NCBI GenBank assembly: GCA_002337525.1 | Contig: DDGG01000008.1 | Span: forward strand, 1 to 6,499 | Reading direction: 5' to 3' | From: Alphaproteobacteria bacterium UBA1908 | GTDB lineage: Bacteria; Pseudomonadota; Alphaproteobacteria; Caedimonadales; UBA1908 | DNA length: 6,499 nt | In this document: positions 1 to 5,816 of the stretch, one piece after another | How positions within the stretch are numbered: the stretch's first letter is position 1 | Layout of the letters: each line of letters opens with the position of its first letter | Made by a program: the position numbers and the translations under genes | Notes under the pieces: model-generated | The model's input: only the letters and a program-made list of their open reading frames with translations | Told to the model about the DNA's origin: nothing | Databases searched by the model: none

Positions 1-508
1 CGCTTTCGTGAAAGATACCAGGTTGCATTTGCGAGATATTTCCAAGAGAAGAAGATGAAGAAAAGAAACGTCGTGAATTATGGAGGGGAGTTGTTCTAAA
101 GCTTGTAGGTATTGTACTCGTTGTCGTAAAAGGGCGTAATAACCAACCAAATGAGAGAAGAGAGGTTTGTCGTTGCACAGGTGGCAGGATCCGAGTGTGA
201 ACTTCAGGATAAGCTTCTGGTTCAATGACATTGTGATGATGGTTCCATGGATTTTGCCCGGTCAATGTTGTTTCATCACTTGCTTGTGTGACTTGTAACC
301 GATGGTGCCCGCGGTTGTGCCGGGATGAATCCGGGAGGGTAACGGCCGAAGCAGCTCGTGGCGCTCGGAAGAGACTCCTTGAAATAGTCCTGGTGAGGAG
401 ACCCATTTCCTGGAGTAAAGCACTTGCATGTGCGCTTGTATCGCAAGAAAATGGTAGCAACAAACAAGATAGGCGAATGCGTCTTTTAAGATGTTTTGAG
501 TTAATCAT
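1..508 (-). CDS. Partial secreted protein of unknown function, Arg-rich and Lys-free after the signal peptide (3' end beyond the window)
   Basis: I do not recognise this protein. The minus-strand frame starting at ATG 508-506 is open for 169 codons to the left edge, so the C-terminus is missing. SD-like AAGGGG (521-516) sits 7 nt before the ATG. The frame stays open upstream to a stop at 742-740, and another ATG lies at 586-584, but only the 508 start puts a signal peptide at the N-terminus: basic KHLKRRIR (5-12), hydrophobic LSCLLLPFSC (13-22), and an AHA cleavage site at 26-28. Export by Sec is therefore likely. The visible mature part has 13 Arg and no Lys. It has a His-rich patch (around 64-70 and 90-92), Pro, Ser and Thr richness, and a stretch without Asp or Glu from about 103 to 167 containing RRFFSSSSS (146-154). 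Bases 290-410 are more GC-rich than the flanks; this frame explains that island. The gene is codirectional with the flagellar genes but 425 bp from fliS. The main doubt is that the frame rests on openness, SD and signal peptide, not on homology. Confidence 0.6.
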   Translation of the reverse strand, partial: MINSKHLKRRIRLSCLLLPFSCDTSAHASALLQEMGLLTRTISRSLFRAPRAASAVTLPDSSRHNRGHHRLQVTQASDETTLTGQNPWNHHHNVIEPEAYPEVHTRILPPVQRQTSLLSFGWLLRPFTTTSTIPTSFRTTPLHNSRRFFSSSSSLGNISQMQPGIFHES

Positions 509-529
509 GATATTTCCCCTTATCGTGAT
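504..529 (-). promoter_or_regulatory. Hairpin enclosing the ribosome binding site and start codon of the left secreted gene
   Basis: In the minus-strand transcript, nine bases at 529-521 pair with nine at 512-504, with one central C-A mismatch. The loop (520-513) shows most of the SD-like AAGGGG, and the 3' arm contains the AUG (508-506). Such a fold could limit initiation until it melts or is bound. On the plus strand the mismatch becomes a G-T wobble, and a run of seven T follows at 546-552, but that lies 16 nt away and no plus-strand gene precedes it, so a plus-strand terminator is less likely. Confidence 0.35.
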
Positions 530-590
530 GGTTAATTTAGCTTCATTTTTTTGAACCAGGCAGTAAAAGATATTAGTATTTATCATCTTT

Positions 591-619
591 ATTATAAGTA
601 TTTTGATCAGCGAAAAGAA
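591..619 (-). promoter_or_regulatory. Candidate promoter with a perfect -10 for the left secreted gene
   Basis: On the minus strand a perfect TATAAT (596-591) follows a poor -35 TTCTTT (619-614) with a 17-nt spacer. The resulting leader before ATG 508 would be about 75 nt. The surroundings are very AT-rich, so a chance -10 is quite possible. Confidence 0.25.
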
Positions 620-670
620 TAAAATACGCGATAGTTTAAAATAATTTTTTTTATAAAATCTTACTCCAGG

Positions 671-699
671 TTTGTATACAAGAAGCAACTTTATGTCAA
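671..699 (-). promoter_or_regulatory. Candidate promoter with a perfect -35 for the left secreted gene
   Basis: On the minus strand a perfect TTGACA (699-694) is followed by TACAAA at 676-671 with a 17-nt spacer, or by the better hexamer TATACA at 678-673 with a short 15-nt spacer. The leader before ATG 508 would be about 155 nt. No transcript evidence is available. Confidence 0.3.
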
Positions 700-933
700 T
701 ATAAATTGTGCAGCAAATAATCAGTGGAAAAAGACAGAATTAAAGTGTTTCTGGCAAAGATATGAAGGGGGGGCAGGGCTTCAAAGTGCCTGGGCGTAGG
801 CTCGTAAATCCTTTTCCAATTATGACACTGTCGGAATAAAAGATTCAAACCCGGGTTGAGTTTCAAGCACTTTATCGTCCCTGTTGCTTCTTTTGCTTTC
901 TTAAGGCAGAGTTTTCCCCCTGATTGAGAATGT

Positions 934-1365
934 TTAGGCTCCAACTTTGAGGGTTTCAGTGGGTTCTGACGTTTCATGGAGGCTTTTTTCATGAAGGACA
1001 CTGACCTTGCGAAATTCATCTGCCATGGTTTTCAAACTTTCTGAAATGGCTTCGGCACTTGCTTTGTCATTTTTCATATTCATTCGGGTAATCAGACTGA
1101 CCATACTATCGTAATAATCCTTAAGGGCGTCTGCTGTTTTTGACTGGGTCTCATTAACGCGTACAAGTGCAGATTCCAGGTTTCCTAAAATCAGGGTTGC
1201 TTTCTCGCTTTCTTGAAAACGGCGCTCAATATTGCCCTCTACAATAGCCTGAGTAGCTTTTTGCATGTGATCGTAAGCGGTATCAAGTAATAATGCTGTT
1301 GCTTCGGTTGCACTTAGGCTTTGGCGAGAAGACGTTTGATAGGCTTTATAGTTTGACGGGCTCAT
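934..1365 (-). CDS. fliS: Flagellar export chaperone FliS
   Basis: FliS is a small cytoplasmic, all-helical chaperone. It binds the disordered C-terminal region of flagellin, keeps it from polymerising in the cell and hands it to the flagellar type III export gate. The 143-residue length suits the family (about 120-145). The N-terminus has the typical tyrosine-bearing YKAYQTSSRQ (6-15), then the first helix around TALLLDTAYDHMQKA (23-37), a family hallmark. The ESEKATLILGNLESAL helix (52-67) and the LKDYYDSMVSLI segment (81-92) follow. The C-terminal tail after about 130 is polar and probably flexible. ATG at 1365 is supported by a strong GAAGGAG (1380-1374) 8 nt upstream. Only 22 bp separate it from the fliD stop, so the two are very probably cotranscribed. 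The fit is to the family pattern, with divergence in the second half. Confidence 0.9.
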   Translation of the reverse strand: MSPSNYKAYQTSSRQSLSATEATALLLDTAYDHMQKATQAIVEGNIERRFQESEKATLILGNLESALVRVNETQSKTADALKDYYDSMVSLITRMNMKNDKASAEAISESLKTMADEFRKVSVLHEKSLHETSEPTETLKVGA

Positions 1366-1387
1366 TTTTTGTGCTCCTTCTTATATT

Positions 1388-3145
1388 TTATGCGGCTGAG
1401 GCTGTTTTAACAAAGGTTCTAATAAATTCGGCAGTTTGCTCAAACTGGGCAACTGCTATTTCCATGAGTTTAAATTTATCAAATTCTCTGGCGCGCTTCG
1501 TATCAAGCGTTTCCTTTAAAGTAGAAAATTTCAGTGTTTCTGCTTCTTTACTCTTAAGAAGATTTTGTCGTTCGGCAGCAAAAGCCCCTTTTGCGGGATC
1601 AACATCCAACAAAGTTCCAAGCTTTGTTGCCAACTTATCCCCAATACCCTGACTCATTGAAAAAAGACTTTGACGAACTGTTTCAACATCATCAGGTAAG
1701 GCATTTAAGTCATCAAAAACAACCTTAAACCCTTTCAGCAAAGAGTCTTCAGGAGCCTCCAGAACAACGTTACCTTCAAAGGGTGCGCCAACCACAGCAT
1801 TATAGTCAACGCCATTATGGGTAAAAACAGCCGATGTCACGTTCGTATCCGATTTTGTGAAAGTGACCTGAATATCACCATATGCGATATTGGTCGGGCG
1901 AGACATCATAGTGAAGTGACTGCTTGAGGATGTTTGTGTAAAACCGAAGACTTCTGCGACATTATCAAATCGCTGAGTCAGTGCTTCTGTTAAACGCTCC
2001 GTGTCAACATGTAGCGTTGGCTTTGCTTCAGAGAAAGTGAACTTGCCATCGGCGCCTTTATCTGAATGTCCCAGACGTATCCCGATTTCGGCAAGGCTTT
2101 GAGCTTTCTCCGGAGATATGTTGGATCCAAAGCCTGTCATGATGGTGCTTACTGACCCTAGTGGAGCTGTAACACCGACTCCTCTATACATGTCATCGCT
2201 TGCAGAAAGTTCCTGAAGGTCATTAAAGGCCTCGATAAAAGCCCCGATGGCTTCAACGGCGGCATTTGTATCATTCTGGAGGCTAATTTTGACAGGGTTA
2301 CCCGGATCTTCTTTAAAGAGTGTCACAGAAACACCAGGGTATTGATCTCCTGTCGGGATTGTATTGCTTGTATAAAAAATATCTTTGGCAATTCCTTCAT
2401 ACCGGACAACAGCCGAGAGATCTTCAGCAGCTTCAACAGAAGAAGAGGGGATCTTGTTGAGGACCTCCGGACCTCCAGCAACATTAGTTTTATCAACAAC
2501 TATTGGATCGGCGTAGTTAAGAGCATGAAAAGTCAGGCGGGCTTCATCTGCAAAGGTAATGATATTAGCCTGAATACCTGTCTCGGAAGAGATTGCATTA
2601 ACTTTGTGGGCAACTTCCTGAAGAGACATATCTGGTGTTAGCGTGATTGTGCGGGTGTTGCCGTCTGTTCCAATATCAAAAGATCCATTCCATTCAAGGG
2701 GGTCTGTTTTATTAGGGGCACCTTCTGTGGCACTGACCGTATCTTTTTTGGCCAGGCGAATGACCTCTATTTCCATTTCCAGTTTAGGAGTATCCTTACC
2801 GGCTGTGACAGACAGCACATCATCAGGTCCTGAAAGCCTGACAGGCACTTTTTGAGAAAAGGCACCTCCATTATTAAGCCCTACACCTTGATTAAAAAGA
2901 GCAGATGAAGCATTTGAGAGGGCACGAACTTTTTCTTCTAATGTTGCAAGCTGTTTTGTTTTTTCGTCAATATTGTCAATTTTCTTTTGTTTTAGATCCA
3001 GCTCTTTTTTGTCTGCGGCTTCAAGTCCGGCAAGAATATCACCAACATCTTTTCCCATTACCTTTGTATGAAAAGTAGGAGGAGAGACAGACATTTCTTT
3101 GTCAAGAAGGGGGATTTGTGGAGAAGTACTAACTGACGAGACCAT
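1388..3145 (-). CDS. fliD: Flagellar filament capping protein FliD (HAP2)
   Basis: FliD forms the cap at the filament tip and folds exported flagellin subunits into place. At 585 residues it is longer than the common 450-480. The FliD N-terminal domain spans about 27-140: GKDVGDILAGLEAADKKEL (31-49) replaces the usual GLD-type start, then comes a coiled-coil-prone stretch to about 80, then the beta segment ending LEMEIEVIRLAKKDTVSA (122-139). The C-terminal domain is shown by GVSVTLFKEDPGNPVKISL (271-289), the helix AIGAFIEAFNDLQEL (299-313), and the LAEIGIRLG...VDTERLTEAL region followed by VAEVFGF (351-402). A long terminal helix covers about 525-582, as expected for the D0 coiled coil. ATG 3145 has GGGAGG (3160-3155) 9 nt upstream. 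About 25 unconserved residues precede the domain. It lies directly before fliS and after the FlaG-like gene, the usual order. Confidence 0.92.
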   Translation of the reverse strand: MVSSVSTSPQIPLLDKEMSVSPPTFHTKVMGKDVGDILAGLEAADKKELDLKQKKIDNIDEKTKQLATLEEKVRALSNASSALFNQGVGLNNGGAFSQKVPVRLSGPDDVLSVTAGKDTPKLEMEIEVIRLAKKDTVSATEGAPNKTDPLEWNGSFDIGTDGNTRTITLTPDMSLQEVAHKVNAISSETGIQANIITFADEARLTFHALNYADPIVVDKTNVAGGPEVLNKIPSSSVEAAEDLSAVVRYEGIAKDIFYTSNTIPTGDQYPGVSVTLFKEDPGNPVKISLQNDTNAAVEAIGAFIEAFNDLQELSASDDMYRGVGVTAPLGSVSTIMTGFGSNISPEKAQSLAEIGIRLGHSDKGADGKFTFSEAKPTLHVDTERLTEALTQRFDNVAEVFGFTQTSSSSHFTMMSRPTNIAYGDIQVTFTKSDTNVTSAVFTHNGVDYNAVVGAPFEGNVVLEAPEDSLLKGFKVVFDDLNALPDDVETVRQSLFSMSQGIGDKLATKLGTLLDVDPAKGAFAAERQNLLKSKEAETLKFSTLKETLDTKRAREFDKFKLMEIAVAQFEQTAEFIRTFVKTASAA

Positions 3146-3233
3146 AAGTTATTTCCTCCCGTTAGGTTTCATGGATAAAACCCCGTCAAAAAATTTAATG
3201 AAACGACAGGATTGCAATGTTATTAATGCTATA

Positions 3234-3261
3234 TTATCAAAGCTGGATCTGAAAACAGCAA
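3234..3261 (-). promoter_or_regulatory. Possible fliD-fliS promoter
   Basis: The 121-bp gap before fliD carries two overlapping readings on the minus strand. A sigma-70 type reading is TTGCTG (3261-3256), 17-nt spacer, GATAAT (3238-3233). A sigma-28 type reading is TGCTGTTT (3260-3253), 11-nt spacer, TTTGATAA (3241-3234), matching the enterobacterial FliA consensus at about five of eight bases in each half. Both are weak. The gap suggests, but does not prove, that fliD-fliS can be transcribed apart from the upstream gene. Confidence 0.25.
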
Positions 3262-3266
3262 AAACT

Positions 3267-3725
3267 TCAGGATATCTTGCGTATTGTGTCAGTGCCAGCC
3301 AAGATAACGAGAGGTGTTTCCGGAGTGGGGGCTGTCCTCTCTGTGGTGGTCCGGCCTTGAATTTTATCATAGGCAATGGCTGCTTTTTGCGGAGGAAAAT
3401 ACTCTTTTTCTCCTGTTGGCAAGCGTGTTTCCCAGACCATTCCTTCATCATCGTGGCTATAGACAAGTGACACATCCTTTTGTTTTTCTGATGCAGGATA
3501 TGCATTTTCCGTGCCATTTGATTTTTCTGCCGATTTTTTTTCGGCAACAGTTTGTAAATCCGACGTGGAAGGTTTTCCTTTGTGATCACTTGTTGCGTAA
3601 TTTTTTTCAGAAAGAACTGCTTTCTTATCTGGACGTTGTGTCGTGCCTTCCTGAAGGTCCGGTCGTCGTCCAAGTTGGTTGATAGGAAGATAAACGGGGT
3701 GCTGAGTATTACCAATCGATGTCAT
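3267..3725 (-). CDS. Small flagellar-cluster protein, FlaG-like
   Basis: I assign this mainly from position: it sits between flagellin and fliD, the place of flaG in many flagellin-flaG-fliD-fliS clusters. FlaG influences filament length in the species where it has been studied. The 152-residue protein has a long polar, probably disordered N-terminal half (about 15-83, rich in Lys, Ser, Thr, Glu). It then has one compact segment, VSLVYSHDDEGMVWETRLPT followed by GEKEYF and PPQKAAIAYDKIQG (85-124). This loosely resembles the FlaG core, a beta strand, a TGE turn and a proline-led helix, but the usual IRQIP is not present. The C-terminal tail is Thr/Pro-rich. ATG 3725 has AAGAGG (3738-3733) 7 nt upstream. 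There is no signal peptide or membrane segment. It could instead be an unrelated lineage-specific flagellar accessory protein. That it is a gene is fairly secure; the FlaG name is not. Confidence 0.72.
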   Translation of the reverse strand: MTSIGNTQHPVYLPINQLGRRPDLQEGTTQRPDKKAVLSEKNYATSDHKGKPSTSDLQTVAEKKSAEKSNGTENAYPASEKQKDVSLVYSHDDEGMVWETRLPTGEKEYFPPQKAAIAYDKIQGRTTTERTAPTPETPLVILAGTDTIRKIS

Positions 3726-3763
3726 TTTAACACCTCTTACTTTTACAGTATTAACAACAGAGA

Positions 3764-3790
3764 CTATCAGCCTCTAAAAAACATAACATA
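3764..3790 (-). promoter_or_regulatory. Possible sigma-28-like promoter of the FlaG-like gene
   Basis: On the minus strand GCTGATAG (3771-3764) matches the FliA -10 GCCGATAA at six of eight bases. The partner TATGTTAT (3790-3783) at the correct 11-nt spacing matches only about half of TAAAGTTT. It lies just downstream of the flagellin terminator and 38 bp before ATG 3725, a sensible place for a class 3 flagellar promoter. The consensus is that of enterobacteria and may not apply here. Confidence 0.3.
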
Positions 3791-3827
3791 GAAAATAAAG
3801 GATGGCATCTTTTTTACGAGATGCCAT
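3791..3827 (-). terminator. Rho-independent terminator of the flagellin gene
   Basis: A perfect 9-bp stem (ATGGCATCT at 3802-3810 with AGATGCCAT at 3819-3827) with an 8-nt loop lies 44 bp past the flagellin stop. On the minus strand it is followed by CCTTTATTTTC, an imperfect T-tract. On the plus strand no T-run follows, which supports the minus-strand reading. It would separate the highly expressed flagellin message from the FlaG-like and fliD genes. Confidence 0.6.
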
Positions 3828-3841
3828 ACTGAATTATTGGT

Positions 3842-3858
3842 AACACGTTAACCGTGTT
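3842..3858. repeat. Second inverted repeat behind the flagellin gene
   Basis: AACACG (3842-3847) and CGTGTT (3853-3858) form a perfect 6-bp stem with a 5-nt loop, 12 bp past the flagellin stop. On the plus strand it is followed by TTATTATT, on the minus strand by no T-run. It may protect the 3' end of the flagellin mRNA or stop antisense transcription. Its role is not clear. Confidence 0.4.
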
Positions 3859-3870
3859 TTATTATTGTGG

Positions 3871-5340
3871 TTACGACCTTACGATCGAGAGAAGTTGTTG
3901 AGTCATTTGCAAGCTCTGTGAAAGGGCCACATTTGACACCTGAGCCATTGTATTGGCTACAGTATAGTTTGTCATTGCTGATGCAATGTCTGCATCCTCG
4001 ACAGCTGACTTTGCGGCTGTCAAGTTTTCAATGGTTGTATCCAGGTTGCTTTGAACCGAATCCAGACGCTTTTGTTGTGCACCGAGATTTGAATAAGCAC
4101 TATTAACAACATCCAGGGCGTTATCAATAGCTGCGGATGCCAGTGTTGCATTTGCAGTTGTATCCACAGAAGCTCCACTTAACCCAAGAGCAGACAGAGT
4201 CGTGCCAGAGATTTGGACACTCAAAAGGTCAGTTGCCTGTTCTGCAACCTGAAAGTTCAGAGCCACTTCATCTGTGCGCGCCACATCAAAAACAGTCTGG
4301 GCAATGCTTGTTCCCACAACAAAGGTATTGTCAAGGTTTACAGTAATACCGTTGGCAAATGTCAGAGATTGAGCAGCCCCTGTTGTTGCCACTTCTTGCG
4401 TCCATTTTTGAGACCCGTTTGAAAGTGTCAACTGGTTGCTGCCAGCATCATAACGGAAAGCATATGTGCCTGCTTCTGCTGTGGAGGCAGGTGTAAAGCC
4501 TGTTAAACCATTGGCAGGTGCAACCGAACTGGCAACGAAGTTAGCATTGGCACCAGCTCCTGTTAGACCCAGAGTTTCCCCCAGGGCTGTTTGGAAAACA
4601 GCGGCATCTGTTACACCAGACGCGTCTGCAGCAAAGTTAAGCTGGAAACTTGTACCGGAATCAACTGTGCTGACAAGGTCAATAGTTCCGTTGTTGGCAG
4701 GGGTTACATTCCGTGCTTCAAACCATTGTTCCCCAACTTTAACACGGACATCGTATGATGTGGCACTTGCGTTCGTGACAACGGCTTCTGTTGCAATACC
4801 GGAAACATTACCTGTAATGTTGGCGGCGTTTGCACCTAATGTATTGGCTGTCCCTGCGGCAACTACGCCTGTGGCAGCAGCGGCAACGACACCCGCATTT
4901 GTTGCAGTTCCGGCACCACCTGTCATTAACGAGACACCATTCCAGCGAGCACGGTCCGCCACGTCACCAACCTGGTCACGCAGTTGAACAAATTCATTAT
5001 TCACCATGGCTCGGTTTGTTGAGCTTAAGCTGGCATCCAGAGAAGCTGTTGCCAAAGTTTTCATCGAGATCAAAAGATCTTTTTGATCCCCCAGGGCGCC
5101 TGTTGCAACTGCAAGTAAGCTAGAGGCGTTCGAGGCATTCAACTTTGTTTGAGTCATGACAGAAACATTGGATTGCATTTGTGCAGCAATCGCGGCCCCT
5201 GATGAGTCGTCTTTGGCTGAGTTAATGCGTTTACCGCTACTCAATTGAGCGACGTATTTAGCCGTGTTGTCCCCATGAGCCTGCATTTTACTTTGAACCC
5301 CAAGGGCAGGTAGGTTACTTAGACCTGTTACTGTATTCAT
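3871..5340 (-). CDS. Flagellin, filament structural protein
   Basis: This is the filament subunit, exported through the flagellar type III system and polymerised under the FliD cap. The 489 residues show the conserved N-terminal D0/D1 region (about 1-140) with LSSGKRINSAKDDSSGAAIA (33-52), the counterpart of the usual LSSGLRINSAKDDAAG. The helix pair ends in DRARWNGVSLM (129-139). A low-complexity Ala/Gly/Thr/Val-rich central domain (about 141-400) would face the surface. The C-terminal D1/D0 region (about 405-489) has NLTAAKSAVEDADIASAMTN, matching the family's NLSAARSRIEDADYA, and ends LLSIVRS. There are no cysteines, as usual for flagellins. ATG 5340 has GAAAGGA (5353-5347) 6 nt upstream. 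It has its own terminator and a long regulatory region, so it is probably a separate strongly expressed unit. The counterpart of the TLR5-binding segment (90-97) is changed. I leave the symbol blank because fliC, flaA and fljK names depend on lineage. Confidence 0.97.
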   Translation of the reverse strand: MNTVTGLSNLPALGVQSKMQAHGDNTAKYVAQLSSGKRINSAKDDSSGAAIAAQMQSNVSVMTQTKLNASNASSLLAVATGALGDQKDLLISMKTLATASLDASLSSTNRAMVNNEFVQLRDQVGDVADRARWNGVSLMTGGAGTATNAGVVAAAATGVVAAGTANTLGANAANITGNVSGIATEAVVTNASATSYDVRVKVGEQWFEARNVTPANNGTIDLVSTVDSGTSFQLNFAADASGVTDAAVFQTALGETLGLTGAGANANFVASSVAPANGLTGFTPASTAEAGTYAFRYDAGSNQLTLSNGSQKWTQEVATTGAAQSLTFANGITVNLDNTFVVGTSIAQTVFDVARTDEVALNFQVAEQATDLLSVQISGTTLSALGLSGASVDTTANATLASAAIDNALDVVNSAYSNLGAQQKRLDSVQSNLDTTIENLTAAKSAVEDADIASAMTNYTVANTMAQVSNVALSQSLQMTQQLLSIVRS

Positions 5341-5395
5341 TTTATTTCCTTTCGCATCCTGCGTTAGTGACCTTCTAAAGCCATCTATCTAAAGC

Positions 5396-5410
5396 GCCAT
5401 CCTGGCACCA
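5396..5410 (-). promoter_or_regulatory. Sigma-54-like promoter of flagellin
   Basis: On the minus strand TGGTGCCAGGATGGC (5410-5396) has the invariant GG and GC at the exact -24/-12 spacing of ten bases. It agrees with TGGCACG-N4-TTGC at the TGG, the central C, the T before the -12 element and the GC, but not at CA, G or the second T of TTGC. Transcription would start near 5384, giving a leader of about 44 nt. Many flagellin genes of polar flagella and of Caulobacter use sigma-54, which makes this plausible. No good sigma-28 site was found: TAGA and GTCACTAA further down are weak and mis-spaced. Confidence 0.4.
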
Positions 5411-5443
5411 CACTTGGTGAAATCATAAGAATCACCACACTGG
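5405..5443. repeat. Duplicated box upstream of flagellin, possible activator sites
   Basis: The 9-mer CACCACACT occurs exactly at 5406-5414 and 5433-5441, 27 bp apart. Each copy is the core of a small palindrome, ACCA-N4-TGGT at 5407-5418 and ACCA-N3-TGGT at 5434-5444. Between them TGGTGA (5415-5420) and TCACCA (5432-5437) form a further inverted repeat. One copy overlaps the -24 part of the sigma-54-like element. Binding sites for a regulator are a reasonable guess. Confidence 0.4.
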
Positions 5444-5573
5444 TATATGCAGAATTGATGCCAAGCTTGTTTCTTTTGGTTTTGTTTTTGCAACTCATTG
5501 ATATTAAATAATTATATAAAAAGAAAAAATTGAATCATGAAATAGGATTTTCTGTCAGGAAACTCTGACCAGG

Positions 5574-5607
5574 AAAAAAATGCCGGGCCTTAAAAGACCC
5601 CGGGGCA
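5574..5607 (-). terminator. Orphan rho-independent terminator upstream of flagellin
   Basis: In the minus-strand reading TGCC and GGCA close a GC-rich stem extended by GGG/CCC after a 2-nt bulge (5607-5581), followed directly by seven T (5580-5574). That is a strong intrinsic terminator. It points toward flagellin, yet no minus-strand gene is recognisable between it and the right edge except the distant tRNA. It may end a small RNA, shield the flagellin promoter from transcription coming from the right, or act as an attenuator. Confidence 0.6.
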
Positions 5608-5723
5608 TATTTTGCCGGTTGTTGCTATGCAAGGTGATTCGGAAAAGAAAGAGATATTTTAAGGTACTTTGTGATAACCCGATTTTTCTTTAATAGGTAA
5701 CACTAAATTAAGGTATTTATTTA

Positions 5724-5733
5724 TATAATTATA
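5724..5733. promoter_or_regulatory. Palindromic TATAATTATA, a perfect -10 on both strands
   Basis: TATAAT reads on the plus strand at 5724-5729 and on the minus strand at 5733-5728. Plus-strand use would give the small secreted gene a leader of about 80 nt. Minus-strand use would give a transcript of about 150 nt ending at the terminator at 5574. Neither side has a recognisable -35, and the area is very AT-rich, so this is weak. Confidence 0.22.
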
Positions 5734-5816
5734 AGAGAAGTTTTTTTCGAGATTCTTTAAAATTAATAATAAATTGGAACTTTCTGCCCTGTTTAAAAAA
5801 TATATGGAGAAATAAA

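Larger units (their letters stand above)
509..933. other. Gene-free interval between fliS and the left secreted gene
   Basis: No convincing gene lies here. The interval holds the two candidate minus-strand promoters and the start-codon hairpin listed separately. The part from about 560 to 700 is strongly AT-rich. A run of seven G sits at 767-773. I looked for a clear rho-independent terminator behind fliS and found only weak short stems without a T-run, for example around 790-815, so how the fliS transcript ends is unresolved. Confidence 0.5.

Noticed and set aside
1..231. Another minus-strand open frame of 77 codons running off the left edge
   Set aside because: It overlaps the 169-codon frame in a different phase, has only a weak distant GGAA as SD and shows no start features. 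Treated as a shadow.
285..470. GC-rich island with hairpins, considered as SRP RNA, RNase P RNA, tmRNA or a riboswitch
   Set aside because: The conserved cores (GGAAGGAAGCAGCC of SRP RNA, GAGGAAAGTCC and ACAGAA of RNase P, the tmRNA T-arm, c-di-GMP or cobalamin motifs) are absent, and the coding frame on the minus strand explains the composition.
288..554. Plus-strand open frame of 88 codons in the GC-rich stretch
   Set aside because: It has no good SD, no recognisable features and lies antisense to the longer minus-strand frame that has an SD and a signal peptide.
696..1019. Minus-strand open frame of 107 codons overlapping the end of fliS
   Set aside because: It starts inside fliS without an SD and its product has no domain-like features. 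Probably chance openness.
3149..3715. Minus-strand open frame of 188 codons overlapping the FlaG-like gene
   Set aside because: It has a poor start and a Lys/Arg-rich unpatterned product. The competing frame at 3725 has a good SD and the expected cluster position.
4466..4987. Plus-strand open frame of 173 codons antisense to flagellin
   Set aside because: The Ala/Pro/Thr/Val-rich product is the usual antisense shadow of an Ala/Thr/Gly-rich flagellin domain.
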